Numbered from the stretch's first letter, positions 43,837 through 55,352 are shown. The stretch is DNA of 64,000 nucleotides from Begonia masoniana (GCA_022432975.1 CM039508.1:17707330-17771329), one strand, 5' to 3'. Notes: generated by a model from the letters alone, not told the origin. Translations and numbers: made by a program.

Positions 43837-45356
43837 ATGGTCAATCATAGAGGAAATAGAAATGATCGGGATGCTTTACTCGATCGGATGATGGATATGA
43901 TGGAGATGCAAGCCAGACAAAATGAACAACTGTCGCAAGCAACTAATGCGGCAGCTCAGGCAGCCACTGCCGCGGCTCAGGCAGCAAATATGCAGGCCCA
44001 AGTTCCTAATAGGCCTCGGCATACAGATATGGATTTTGACAGATTTCGACGATTGGACCCTCCAAATTATGGCAATTTAGCTGATATGGCAGCAGCGGAT
44101 GATTGGATAAGGACCATTGAGGAAATATTTGAGCATGCCAAGATTACTGAGGAAGAGAAAGTTATTTGTGCATCTTCTATGTTTTGGATGGATGCACGTT
44201 ATTGGTGGGACTCTGTGAAAGCGATGCATGCGGTTGCTACCATGACCTGGGAGAAATTCAAAGAGTTATTCAACGAGAAGTATTTCACGGACTCAATGAT
44301 GGATGCTAAAGCTGAGGAATTTATGGCTCTTAAGCAGACCGGAGGAGTTATGGAGTATCTACACAAATTTGAGCAATTGTCTCGTTATGTCCCTCACATT
44401 GCTGGCAACGAGACTATGAAGGTGAAACGGTTCATTCAAGGACTAAGGGCGGAGATACTCAAGGACATCCGGCTCATTACTTCAAAGAACTCTTCATTCG
44501 CATTTGTGGTGGAGAAATCACTGGCTGCAGAAGGAAATGCATCTGTGGTGACAGGTTCGATATTTATTTCTGGCATTTCTTCTAGCACATTATTTGATTC
44601 TGGAGCTACGCATTCATTTATATCCTTTGATCATGCTAAGAAGTTTGACATTAAAGTAGAGCCTCTAGAGTGTAATATGGGAGTAGCTACACCTTCGGGC
44701 AAGGTTATGATTGCCGGTTCTATTATTAGAAGGTGTGATGTGTGTATTGGGAAAAATCAACTAGAGGTTGATTTAATTATTCTGACGATGCACGATTACG
44801 ACGTTATCCTTGGGATGGATTGGCTTACAAATCACTATGCGACTATTGATTGTCTCAAGAAGATGGTAAATTTCCAACTGCCTGGAAAAGAGCTGTTTTC
44901 TTTCTATGGGGATTCTAAAGGTTCAAGAGTTCCAGTAATTTCAGTTATGCGAGCTCAGAACTTATTAAACTGTGGATGTACTGGATTTCTAGCCAGTGTT
45001 ATATGTACTAAACCTGAAGGAACAACGACATTGGATATGGTACCGATAGTTAAGGAATTTCCTGATGTCTTTCCTGATGACCTGACTATATTACCACCTG
45101 CAAGAGATGTGAAATTCAGTATTGAGCTACTACCTGGAACGGCGCCGATCTCTAAAGCTCCTTATAGAATGGCGCCAAGCGAATTAAAGGAATTAAAGAC
45201 TCAACTTGATGATCTGCTGGAGAAAGGATTTATTCAACCGAGTTTCTCACCCTGGGGAGCTCCGGTTTTATTTGTGAAGAAAAAGAATGGATCGATGAGA
45301 ATGTGTATCGACTACAGAGAGCTCAACAAAGTCACTATCAAGAACAAATATCCACT
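43837..45356 (+). pseudogene. Tk5 Gag-Pol, part 1 (Gag, protease, RT start)
   Basis: [12 protein letters not shown] start, an alanine/glutamine-rich coil, Gag core ([40 protein letters not shown]), then protease [12 protein letters not shown]. Between them, at about 44530-44541, the usual basic linker and CCHC knuckle are absent: the frame passes straight from VEKSLAAE to GNASVVTG without a stop. RT begins ([22 protein letters not shown]) and is cut at 45356 by the Tk6 solo LTR. It resumes at 49899, and with the LTR and one CCACT removed the two parts are in register (1380 codons with the final stop). Confidence 0.93.
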
Positions 45357-45516
45357 TGTAACACCCGAGATACGACTAGGTAATTTTCCTAACTATATTA
45401 ACGGTCATGAATATTTAATCTTCGCAGTTTAGAATTTTATGACAAGTTTAATTATTTACATGTGGGTTTTAAACTAGGTTGAGTGGCAATATTGTAATAT
45501 TGGAAGTTGAGATCAG

Positions 45517-45525
45517 TATATAAAG
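45517..45525 (+). promoter_or_regulatory. TATA box of Tk6 solo LTR
   Basis: TATATAAAG, 160 bp from the LTR start, followed by a CT-rich leader ending at the donor at 45680. Confidence 0.6.
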
Positions 45526-45998
45526 AAAAAGGAAAAGTTTTAAATTTCACTCAAGCCACTGTAGCCGACATCTTCTACTCTCGGCGATTTCTCCTTCCCC
45601 AAGCTCGCACCCTGCCTGCCAGCAATCTCCCTTCGACGACCGGTTTTCCCCGCCATTTCCTGGATACTCTACGCCCGAGGTATGAGTTTGTCAATGTAGT
45701 TATCTGTTAGTTGATTAGCCCTGTCTTCTGCTTGGCATTGTAGTTTTGGACTTTTCCAATGGCCGACTAATAATAAGGATATCTAAAATCTGAGAGTTGT
45801 AGTGTTATTTCCCGAATCGATTCTGGACATTTTAGATTAATCAATAGTCGAATCCGTCGATCTTGTTTTTGGGATTTCAGACTACACTAAGTATTAGACT
45901 AAGGAAACTCAGGAATGACTTTAACTAATAGATCCTAGGATGATTTATGAGTAGAGTTTTAGGATTTTGATTTAACTACTGTAATGCACATGTTTTAG

Positions 45999-46043
45999 GT
46001 GAAGAAGTTGAAGAGAAAAGGTTCAGATTGCTAAGGAGACCAG
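45999..46043 (+). other. Candidate LTR exon 2 (45 nt), Tk6
   Basis: Flanked by ATGTTTTAG and GTAAGTGG. Fully open in the exon-3 frame (EEVEEKRFRLLRRPG across the junction). Confidence 0.55.
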
Positions 46044-46344
46044 GTAAGTGGATATATTAGGATTTCTGGCCACTAGGGCCCTACACCATAAGGATACTAG
46101 GAAAAATTGTTGAAATGTTTATCTGATGATTATGACTATAGGTTTGCCATGAGAGGAAGTAATTGGGTAGGAAGATGTTAAGTTACATGATTGTTTTTAC
46201 TCGTTCATACTGTATGACATTCCTCTGGGAAAATTCGAGGTCCATTCATTAATGTGCTCGTTTATGATTAAGGTAAAACATGGAAAACAAATGTATATCA
46301 TAGTAAGCGGAACGGGGAAATGAACTATGAATATGTTCATAAGG

Positions 46345-48165
46345 CTTATGTATGGCCGTGAATTTCTCCCACGGTGGAGACGAGTCGATGATATGTATGG
46401 CTCGTGAATCTCCCACTGGTGGGAGGCGCGAGTCGATGAGATTGTATGGCTCGTGAATTCTCCCACTGGTGGAGGCCGAGTCGATGATATGTATGGCTCG
46501 TGAATTCTCCCACTGGTGGAGGCCGAGTCGATGATATGTATGGCTCGTGAATTCTCCCACTGGTGGAGGCCGAGTCGATGATATGTATGGCTCGTGAATT
46601 CTCCCACTGGTGGAGGCCGAGTCGATGATATGTATGGCTCGTGAATTCTCCCACTGGTGGAGGCCGAGTCGATGATATGTATGGCTCGTGAATTCTCCCA
46701 CTGGTGGAGGCCGAGTCGATGATATGTATGGCTCGTGAATTCTCCCACTGGTGGAGGCCGAGTCGATGATATGTATGGCTCGTGAATTCTCCCACTGGTG
46801 GAGGCCGAGTCGATGATATGTATGGCTCGTGAATTCTCCCACTGGTGGAGGCCGAGTCGATGATATGTATGGCTCGTGAATTCTCCCACTGGTGGAGGCC
46901 GAGTCGATGATATGTATGGCTCGTGAATTCTCCCACTGGTGGAGGCCGAGTCGATGATATGTATGGCTCGTGAATTCTCCCACTGGTGGAGGCCGAGTCG
47001 ATGATATGTATGGCTCGTGAATTCTCCCACTGGTGGAGGCCGAGTCGATGATATGTATGGCTCGTGAATTCTCCCACTGGTGGAGGCCGAGTCGATGATA
47101 TGTATGGCTCGTGAATTCTCCCACTGGTGGAGGCCGAGTCGATGATATGTATGGCTCGTGAATTCTCCCACTGGTGGAGGCCGAGTCGATGATATGTATG
47201 GCTCGTGAATTCTCCCACTGGTGGAGGCCGAGTCGATGATATGTATGGCTCGTGAATTCTCCCACTGGTGGAGGCCGAGTCGATGATATGTATGGCTCGT
47301 GAATTCTCCCACTGGTGGAGGCCGAGTCGATGATATGTATGGCTCGTGAATTCTCCCACTGGTGGAGGCCGAGTCGATGATATGTATGGCTCGTGAATTC
47401 TCCCACTGGTGGAGGCCGAGTCGATGATATGTATGGCTCGTGAATTCTCCCACTGGTGGAGGCCGAGTCGATGATATGTATGGCTCGTGAATTCTCCCAC
47501 TGGTGGAGGCCGAGTCGATGATATGTATGGCTCGTGAATTCTCCCACTGGTGGAGGCCGAGTCGATGATATGTATGGCTCGTGAATTCTCCCACTGGTGG
47601 AGGCCGAGTCGATGATATGTATGGCTCGTGAATTCTCCCACTGGTGGAGGCCGAGTCGATGATATGTATGGCTCGTGAATTCTCCCACTGGTGGAGGCCG
47701 AGTCGATGATATGTATGGCTCGTGAATTCTCCCACTGGTGGAGGCCGAGTCGATGATATGTATGGCTCGTGAATTCTCCCACTGGTGGAGGCCGAGTCGA
47801 TGATATGTATGGCTCGTGAATTCTCCCACTGGTGGAGGCCGAGTCGATGATATGTATGGCTCGTGAATTCTCCCACTGGTGGAGGCCGAGTCGATGATAT
47901 GTATGGCTCGTGAATTCTCCCACTGGTGGAGGCCGAGTCGATGATAGGCTCGTGAATTCTCCCACTGGTGGAGGCCGAGTCGATGATATGTATGGCTCGT
48001 GAATTCTCCCACTGGTGGAGGCCGAGTCGATGATATGTATGGCTCGTGAATTCTCCTACTGGTGGAGGCCGAGTCGATGCTATGTATGGCTCGTGAATTC
48101 TCCCGCTGGTGGAGGCCGAGTTGATGATAAGTACGGCTCGTGAATTCTCCCACTGGTGGAGGCCG
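46345..48165. repeat. 47-bp tandem array, about 38 copies
   Basis: The unit runs from GTATGGCTCGTGAATTCTCC through CACTGGTGGAGGCCGAG to TCGATGATAT. Middle copies are identical; the first three and last three are diverged, and one copy near 47946 is short. That is the usual pattern of homogenisation by unequal exchange. The array lies in what would be intron 2 of the LTR. Since 47 is not a multiple of three, each minus-strand frame cycles through all phases, and frames of 539-634 codons result; they are not genes. The Tk6 LTRs at 30152 and 61875 lack the array. Confidence 0.97.
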
Positions 48166-48383
48166 ATCTAGTCGTTACTATGATTGCCCGACTGGCAAGT
48201 GACTATGTGCCCTATCTTTCTCCCTCGTTTCCTCCCTTAATACATGCTATGTAAATGATGAAAATGAGCATGAATGAAGAAAGATTTACGAACTTATGTT
48301 TCTTTAATTTGTACATTCATGTATGTCTGTCACCATGCATTCCTTACTAAGCATTAGGCTTATAGTTAAACCTTATGTTGTAG

Positions 48384-48430
48384 GCGAAGAGACTACAGGT
48401 GAAGATACTAATTTCAAAGAGGATATTTAA
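48384..48430 (+). other. Candidate LTR exon 3 with 14-residue acidic end, Tk6
   Basis: After TATGTTGTAG: GC, 14 codons EETTGEDTNFKEDI, TAA. Spliced to exon 2 it is open. Confidence 0.55.
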
Positions 48431-48799
48431 AGCTGGTTGTTGGAGGATGCTCAATGTGACAGTGCAGGACTGGAGAGGAGATTATGACCCCTGGTTATTG
48501 CTTCCTTATGTCAGTAAGAATACCAGAACTGGAATTATGTAGGATAGTGTTAGTATTGTCTGAGTCAACTTCTGAGTCTGGAATTAATTTTAAGGGATTA
48601 TCGAACGGTCTGTTTTGCTTAAGTCTTCCGCTACGTTTATTCTGAACGAGTCTCTAATTTTCTATACGTATGAATGTTAAGTCATTGAAATTTGAAGTCT
48701 GTAAAGATTAAGTCTATCGGATGATGTCGAGTGTTTTAGTCATCCGGTGATGTCGAGTGTTTTGCTCGCCGGATGATAAGGGTTAAGTCGTTTGTCGTA

Positions 48800-49375
48800 T
48801 AGTCACCGGATGATGTGTCGTTTAGTGACCGGATGATGTAGACGATGTTTGTCGTTTAGTGACCGGATGATGTAGACGATGTTTGTCGTTTAGTGACCGG
48901 ATGATGTAGACGATGTTTGTCGTTTAGTGACCGGATGATGTAGACGATGTTTGTCGTTTAGTGACCGGATGATGTAGACGATGTTTGTCGTTTAGTGACC
49001 GGATGATGTAGACGATGTTTGTCGTTTAGTGACCGGATGATGTAGACGATGTTTGTCGTTTAGTGACCGGATGATGTAGACGATGTTTGTCGTTTAGTGA
49101 CCGGATGATGTGAGTGTTTTCTTGTCGTTTAGTGACCGGATGATGTAGACGATGTTTGTCGTTTAGTGACCGGATGATGTGAGTGTTTTCTTGTCGTTTA
49201 GTGACCGGATGATGTAGACGATGTTTGTCGTTTAGTGACCGGATGATGTAGACGATGTTTGTCGTTTAGTGACCGGATGATGTAGACGATGTTTGTCGTT
49301 TAGTGACCGGATGATGAGGAATGTTTAGTTATTCACCGGATGATGTAGACGATGTTTGTCGTTTAGTGGCCGAAT
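48800..49375. repeat. 34-bp tandem array, about 15 copies
   Basis: The unit is GTCGTTTAGTGACCGGATGA followed by TGTAGACGATGTTT. Copies start at 48851, 48885 and so on at 34-bp steps, with a few variant spacers (GTGAGTGTTTTCTT). Looser single relatives of ACCGGATGATG flank both sides. The Tk6 LTR at 61875 has related but different repeats in the same position (63500-63860). Confidence 0.93.
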
Positions 49376-49898
49376 GTGATTTAATAAGTCATGTGCGATG
49401 CACGTTCTCACCGGATGATGTTTCTTATCTAGTGAGATTTTAAAGAGTCACGTGTTTGACTCGTGTTCACCGGTGGATGTCCACTACTGGGCAATGTTTT
49501 AATTGAACATGTGAAACCCACGTGCCTACCGGAAGATATCTTCTATTAGGCGATGATAAGTGAGTCTCGTAGAGTACACGTGATAAATTGGATGGGGCAC
49601 ACCCTGCCAGCCGATGCATGCAAATCCATGCAAACCCGAGTAGAATCAGGTTAGGTGATTTAAGGGCATTTCTTCCCTATCCGATTATGCTTTGGAACTG
49701 ACGATCGAGTTTAATCGACTGATTCTGTCGATGAATGAATTATTAGAAATATGAAGGAGTCAAGTTCATGTTCTGAGTTTTAAAAAAAAAAAAGAAAGAA
49801 GAGAGGAATACTAATAATGAACAGGTGTAGAAATTAAGAAGTAAATGATTACGATTGTCATGTTTACGTGGCGATCCCATCGGGGTCGTTACACCACT

Positions 49899-52518
49899 GC
49901 CAAGAATCGATGACTTATTTGATCAGTTAAAAGGAGCAGCAGTTTTCTCGAAAGTTGATCTAAGGTCTGGATATCATCAGCTGAGAATTAAGGAGGACGA
50001 CGTGTTCAAGACGGCGTTTCGTACCAGATATGGCCACTTCGAATTCCGAGTCATGCCGTTCGGATTGAGTAATGCACCAGCCGCATTTATGGATTTGATG
50101 AATCGGACTTTCAAGACATTTTTGGATGATTTTGTTATAGTCTTTATTGACGACATCCTTATCTATTCAAAGAGCAAGGATGAGCATGAAGAACATTTAA
50201 GGATTATCCTATCTATGTTGAGACACGAGAAGTTATATGCAAAGTTCTCCAAGTGTGATTTCTGGATGGAGAACGTGATTTTTCTTGGTCACATCATTTC
50301 AAAGGAGGGCGTAGCAGTGGACCCAGCAAAGATTGAAGCTGTAAGTAAATTGCCTCAACCAAAGAATGCATCTGAAATAAGAAGTTTCCTTGGTCTTGCG
50401 GGTTATTATCGGAGATTCGTAGAAGGTTTTTCAACTTTGGCCAACCCGCTTACGAAGCTAACAAAGAAAGAAGCCAAGTATTTATGGACTGATAAATGTG
50501 AGCAAAGTTTTCAAGAGTTGAAGAAGAGGTTAATCTCAGCACCCATACTAACTATCCCATCTGGATCAGGAAAATTTGTGGTTTATAGTGATGCTTCGAA
50601 GTATGGTTTGGGATGTGTCCTTATGCAAGAAGGAAAAGTGGTCGCCTATGCCTCGAGACAGTTGAAGGAACACGAGAAGAACTACCCAACACATGATTTG
50701 GAGCTTGCAGCGGTAGTTCATGCATTAAAGATTTGGAGGCATTATCTTTATGGAGAAAGGTGCGAGATTTATACGGATCATAAGAGTCTGAAATACTTTC
50801 TAACCCAGAAGGATCTGAACATGAGACAACGCAGATGGTTAGAATTGGTTAAGGATTATGACTGTGAAATTATTTATCATCCTGGCAAAGCTAATGTCGT
50901 AGCTGATGCTTTGAGTAGAAGAGCATCGTCTCAAATTTCTTCATTGCGACTGATTCCAGAACAGTTAACCAAGGAGATGCATAGATCTAACATCGAAGTT
51001 GTGCTGTTTGGGCTACTTGAGAGATTGTCTGCTATGACACTTCAGCCAAGTTTGCTTGAGCAGATAAAGGAGAAACAACGAGGAGATGCTTATATTTGCA
51101 AAGTTAAAAGTGATCTGGAAGCAAGAAAAGTTTCTGAGTTTTCTGTATCTGATGGCGGGATTATCCAGTTTAAGAAGAGATGGTGTATACCAGATGATGT
51201 AGAATTAAAGGAGGCTATATTGAAGGAAGCACATTCAACCCCTTACTCGATACATCCTGGATCAACAAAAATGTATCGAGATTTGAAGCAATACTATTGG
51301 TGGCGTGGGATGAAAGTGGATGTAGCCAAATTTGTGGAGAAGTGTCTTACTTGTCAGCAAGTCAAGGCGGAGCATCAACGACCTGCTGGTACTTTGCAAC
51401 CACTTTTGGTGCCTCAATGGAAGTGGGAGCATATTACTATGGACTTTGTAGTGGGACTTCCTAAGACTTTTAGAGGTCACGACTCCATTTGGGTGATAGT
51501 GGATCGATTGACCAAATCAGCACATTTCCTTCCTGTGAAGACTACTTATACCATGGATCAGTATGCTCAGCTTTATGTTCAGGAGATTATCAGACTACAT
51601 GGTACGCCTGTCTCTATCGTGTCTGATCGAGATACACGTTTTACCTCTAAATTTTGGAAGAGTATGCAGAAAGCTATGGGAACTCAATTGAATTTCAGTA
51701 CAACTTTTCACCCTCATACTGATGGACAATCGGAAAGGAAGATTCAAACCCTGGAGGATATGTTACGGGCGTGTGCTATTGACTTTCAAGGAAATTAGAG
51801 TAAGAACTTACCATTGGTGGAATTCGCCTACAACAATAGTTATCAAGCTTCGATCAGGATGACACCTTATGAAGCTCTCTATGGTAGAAAATGCAGATTT
51901 CCAAGGCATTGGGACGAAGTGGGTGAAGTAGTGTTAGTTGGGCCAGATATATTGAGGCAGACCGCTGAGATCGTTACACTTATCCGGAAGAGAATTCTTA
52001 TGGCCCAGAGTAGACAGAAAAGCTACGCTGATCGAAGAAGAAGGAAGTTGGAGTTTGCTGTGGGAGATCAAGTTTTCTTGAAAATCTCGCCAATGAGAGG
52101 TTTGATCCGTTTTGGAAAGAAAGGAAAATTAAGCCCAAGATTTATAGGCCCATTTGAAATCTCCAGAAGAGTAGGAGAAGTTGCATATCAGTTGATATTG
52201 CCAGATTCATTCAAGCATGTGCACAACATATTTCATGTATCGATGTTGAAGAAATATATCCCTGATTCCTCACATATCTTACCTATGAGATCTCTAGACT
52301 TCTCAATAAATCCCGACTTATCTTATGAAGAGAGACCAATTCAAATTCTGAAATCAGAAGAAAGGGAACTACGGAATAAGAAGATTTCGCTTGTAAGGGT
52401 TCTATGGAAGAATCAAAGTATTGAAGAAGCAACTTGGGAAAAAGTAGAAGAATCAAGAAGAATCTATCCTGAACTTTTCAGGTATGCATTTAAATTTCGA
52501 GGACGAAATTTCTTTTAA
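49899..52518 (+). pseudogene. Tk5 Pol, part 2 (RT, RNase H, integrase, chromodomain-like tail)
   Basis: It resumes RT after the CCACT duplication: [40 protein letters not shown] (50143-50154). RNase H has [14 protein letters not shown] and TDHKSLKYF. Integrase has the HHCC domain ([10 protein letters not shown]...[11 protein letters not shown]), the core [16 protein letters not shown] and TDGQSERK. The tail LRNKKISLVRVLW and PELF is the Tekay-type chromodomain-like end. A single in-frame TAG at 51796-51798 (expected tryptophan) interrupts it. Catalytic residues look intact. The gene stays dead because of the TAG, the LTR insertion and the missing knuckle. The upstream bases 49855-49898 belong to the solo LTR and its duplication. 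Confidence 0.95.
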
Positions 52519-52529
52519 GGTGGGTAGAT

Positions 52530-54266
52530 TGTAACAAAAAAAATATCCCACCGACGTTTGACAAAATTCAATTGGAGTAGGAGAGAATCAAACACAAAAT
52601 TTAATTTCTCAACTAATTCAACTACGATCTAACCAACATTTAAAGAAATGTTGGGATATTTTTCCCTTTTAAAATGATGAACTCAGTGAAGGAAAATCAC
52701 ACCGAAACCAAAATTCCCTCTCTCGTTTTGAAAACCAGAAAGCTTACCTCGTCGAAAAATAGCAACCCAAGTTCCGGTGAAGCTCTTTCTCTCGGCCGAG
52801 TTTCGTTTCTCGACAGCAAGAAACATTTCGAGCAAACGCCATATCTCTGACGAAAATCCCCTCAGCCGAGCATCCCTCCAGCGAACTCCTCTCCGGCGAA
52901 ACCTTCCTCGGCCGAATCTTTTCTCCGGTTTCGCTCGGCGTTTGGCGCTCCCTCGGCCACGCTCTCTCCCTTTCTGGTTCTGCTTGCCGTTCGACATCAC
53001 AGAGAGAGAAGCTCTCTCTCTGCTCTCTGCCCTCGCGAAGAAGAAGAATAGGAGTGTGGGTTTAGTTTTTATTTTAAAACTGAACCGGTTCTTTTTAGCC
53101 GAACCAAACCAAACCAGCTTGACCCGAACCCGACACTGTTCATCCAACCGAACCGAACCGGTACTGTTCATTCGACCGGCATTGTTCACCGAACCGACCC
53201 AGACCAGTACTGTTCATCCGAACCGAACCGACCAGAATTTGACCCGACTCTAATATCGACCCGATTCGACCCGCGATCACACGTAAGAAAATTCTGCCCC
53301 AAACTCTGTCAAATTGAATTTATTTAAATAGGAATTTAATACCAAGATTTGAATTAAATAGGATATTATTGAAATATTCGATATTGGAAAAATCCCTATA
53401 AACTCTAAACGCTCGGAATCCAGGTAAGTGAAATACAAGTTTTGGCTACGGCCCTACATCACCAGATTATTTTATAATTTTTTTCTGTCACACGTTTTCA
53501 ATGATTGAGCACGTATGTTAGAATATCGACATAGAATAGTTTAAAAGATAAAATGAATAGGTTATTTGCATGTGTATGAAAAAGTAAAAGAAATGCGATA
53601 GCAAAAGCCTGAACGACAGTGAGATGGTGAGCTTGAGCATATGTTTTAACGTGATAGCAAAAGCCTGAACGACAGTGAGATGGTGAGCTTGATCGTTAAA
53701 ATTAAAAGTAAAAGATGACGAAGCCTGAACGACAATGAGATGGCTAAGTCTTAACAGGATTCGGTAAAAGTAAAAGTAAAAGTTTTGCACGTATTTCTAC
53801 TTAATGAGTTTTTCTCACCTTTTTGTTTTAAAATTGTGATGTAGGTGAGTTTTTGTCTGAGGAAGAAATTGCTGCAACTGAGAACCCTCCAGTGGCAAGC
53901 GAGCATACAGATGAAGAACATGTTGATGATTTCGAGGGAATGATTTAAATTAAATATGCTTAAATTTTCAAACGATATTAATGTGTTATTTATGTTTAAG
54001 ACTTTAATTATTACTTTGAACTTTATTATTATTTAAAGTTTCATAAATTGTGTTAATTATGCAATGGTTTTAATATTTTGATAAGTTTATTGTTTCAAGA
54101 TTTTGATAAATTTATTACAAAGCTTCCGCGAATTTAAAGTTTTCAAATTAATATTTAAGTTTTCAAATCTATGATTTAGCGCTCGATTTCAAATCAAATT
54201 GGGGAAAATTCTAGGGTTTAAAAATTAGGGTTTCAAATTTGGGGATTTTAAAATTGGGGCATTACA
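52530..54266 (+). mobile_element. Tk5 3' LTR (1737 bp)
   Basis: It starts after the purine-rich AAGGTGGGTAGAT (52517-52529) and ends GGGGCATTACA. It is the same length as the 5' LTR with scattered substitutions. Its exon-3 frame (53845-53948) is also open for 33 codons. Confidence 0.95.
53845..53948 (+). other. Candidate LTR exon 3, Tk5 3' copy
   Basis: Same phase and length as 43229-43332 with two residue differences (I to T, R to H) and TAA at 53946-53948. Confidence 0.5.
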
Positions 54267-55075
54267 AATGAAGAATTATGTGTTAAATGTTGGGTGGAAT
54301 GATTTTTGGAAGATTTAGGGTGAAGGTTAAGAGTTTGGAGAAAAAAAATTTAGTTAAGGCTAAGGAAAAAGGGGGAGGGGCGCGCGCAGGCCAGGCGTTG
54401 GTGCGCGCTGGCCGGGCGTGGCGTGCGCACGGCGTGCACGCTGGGCGCGCCTAGAATGTGGCCCATGCGATCGATTGTGACCGAGGCGCGATCGATCGTG
54501 GTTTTGGGTAAATTTTAGTCGGGAAACCCGAGCCGGCCCGATCTATCAGGCTTGTAGTGCGATCAATCGTGGTTTTGGGAAAATTTTAGTCGGGAAACCC
54601 GAGCCGGCCCGATCGATCGGGCTTGTAGGGCGATCGATCGCGTTGGCGTGCATGCTGCCCGCGCTACGCGCGCCGTGTGCTGCGCGCGCACCGCAGGGCA
54701 CCCACGTGCGTTTTTTTTATTTTCGACTTTTCAAAACCTGTTTTGACCCGACCTTTTACGATACCTTTTAAATATAATTACGGGCGATTCCTACGTATTT
54801 TAAAGAATTTTAAGAGCCCAAAAACCGATTCGACGTTTTCTGAAAATAATTTTTACCTCGTTTTAATGGTTTTAAAGTTGACGACTCTTATGCCCGTCAT
54901 ATTTAAGTTAAAGTTAGTCTAATTAGGGTTGATCGAAGCGGGTCATTTGTCTAGGTCCGTTTTATTTTAGAGCGTTGAGTAAAAAGAAAAATTTTACGTG
55001 AAAGTACGATGGTCTAAAGTTAAAAGTACGTCATGGTTATGCCGTGGCGGCCCTGACCGGGTTTGGGTCGTCACA
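54267..55075 (+). mobile_element. Tk4 3' LTR, right part
   Basis: It resumes at GAAGAATTATGTG, equivalent to 34977 in the 5' LTR, and ends GTCGTCACA before the GTTAC duplication. It contains the GCGCGC and GATCGATCG blocks. Confidence 0.93.
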
Positions 55076-55352
55076 GTTACACCATTTGTTGGTGATATAT
55101 TCCACTAAAATCTTGTCCACAATCTACAACAATTGTTGCCACAAAGAATGTTCTCTCATAGCCTTATACACTTTGTTTTTCCATATATGAAATGTAAGGA
55201 CTCTGCCATAATTTTCTCTACTCAATATGCATAACTTCTCTCTTTTGAACAAATAGCTTATAAATTTGATGTTGCCCTCCCTGTTGATCAAATTCAGCCT
55301 TTTTTTGTGGTATTCACCAACTAAGCTTCAACCAACAACATGACTTGGATTA

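Larger units (their letters stand above)
45357..49893 (+). mobile_element. Solo LTR, Tk6 family, 4537 bp, TSD CCACT
   Basis: CCACT at 45352-45356 and 49894-49898 flank TGTAACACCCGAG and GGTCGTTACA, splitting RT between the tyrosine-proline and the proline-arginine of the YPLPRIDD region. There is no primer-binding site or coding internal region, so it is a solo LTR. Its length comes from two tandem arrays (47-bp and 34-bp). Modules: TATATAAAG (45517), donor CCCGAG/GTATGAG (45680), exon 2 at 45999-46043, GGGCCCTACACCAT, TTACTAAGCATTAGGCTTA, and exon 3 at 48384-48430. Confidence 0.96.
41914..54266 (+). mobile_element. Tk5: Ty3/gypsy (Tekay-like) element inside Tk4 3' LTR
   Basis: Two LTRs of equal length (1737 bp: 41914-43650 and 52530-54266), primer-binding site, purine tract and a nearly intact polyprotein. 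The flanks ATTAT and AATGA do not match, and about 530 bp of the host Tk4 LTR (equivalent to about 34448-34974) is missing at the site. The insertion therefore came with a deletion, or one end was altered later. It contains the Tk6 solo LTR 45357-49893. Confidence 0.94.
33115..55075 (+). mobile_element. Tk4: Ty3/gypsy (Tekay-like) element at the end of Tk1 3' LTR, TSD GTTAC
   Basis: GTTAC precedes the 5' LTR (33110-33114) and follows the 3' LTR (55076-55080). It has a 2685-bp 5' LTR, primer-binding site at 35804, polyprotein 35963-40527 and purine tract AGGAGGGAAGGA at 40531-40542. The 3' LTR starts at 40543 and is interrupted by Tk5 at 41914, resuming at 54267. Inferred age lies between Tk1 and Tk5. 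Confidence 0.95.
11014..55081 (+). mobile_element. Tk1: Ty3/gypsy (Tekay-like) element expanded by nested insertions, TSD CCATT
   Basis: The 5' LTR begins at 11014 after CCATT (11009-11013). The 3' LTR begins at 27238 and, after interruptions, finishes at 55081, followed by CCATT (55082-55086). The last base of the 3' LTR was separated from the rest by the Tk4 insertion: GTTAC ends at 33114, Tk4 occupies 33115-55075, then GTTAC is repeated and A completes the LTR. Internal parts are the primer-binding site (13474), gag start (13631), pol to 27197 and a purine tract (27225-27237). The matching CCATT pair 44 kb apart confirms the whole reconstruction. The pol has ten stops and two frameshifts, so the element is dead. 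Confidence 0.93.

Noticed and set aside
46197..48153. Minus-strand frames of 539-634 codons through the 47-bp array
   Set aside because: A 47-bp period rotates all three phases; the unit lacks stops on that strand, so the frames are repeat artefacts inside an LTR.
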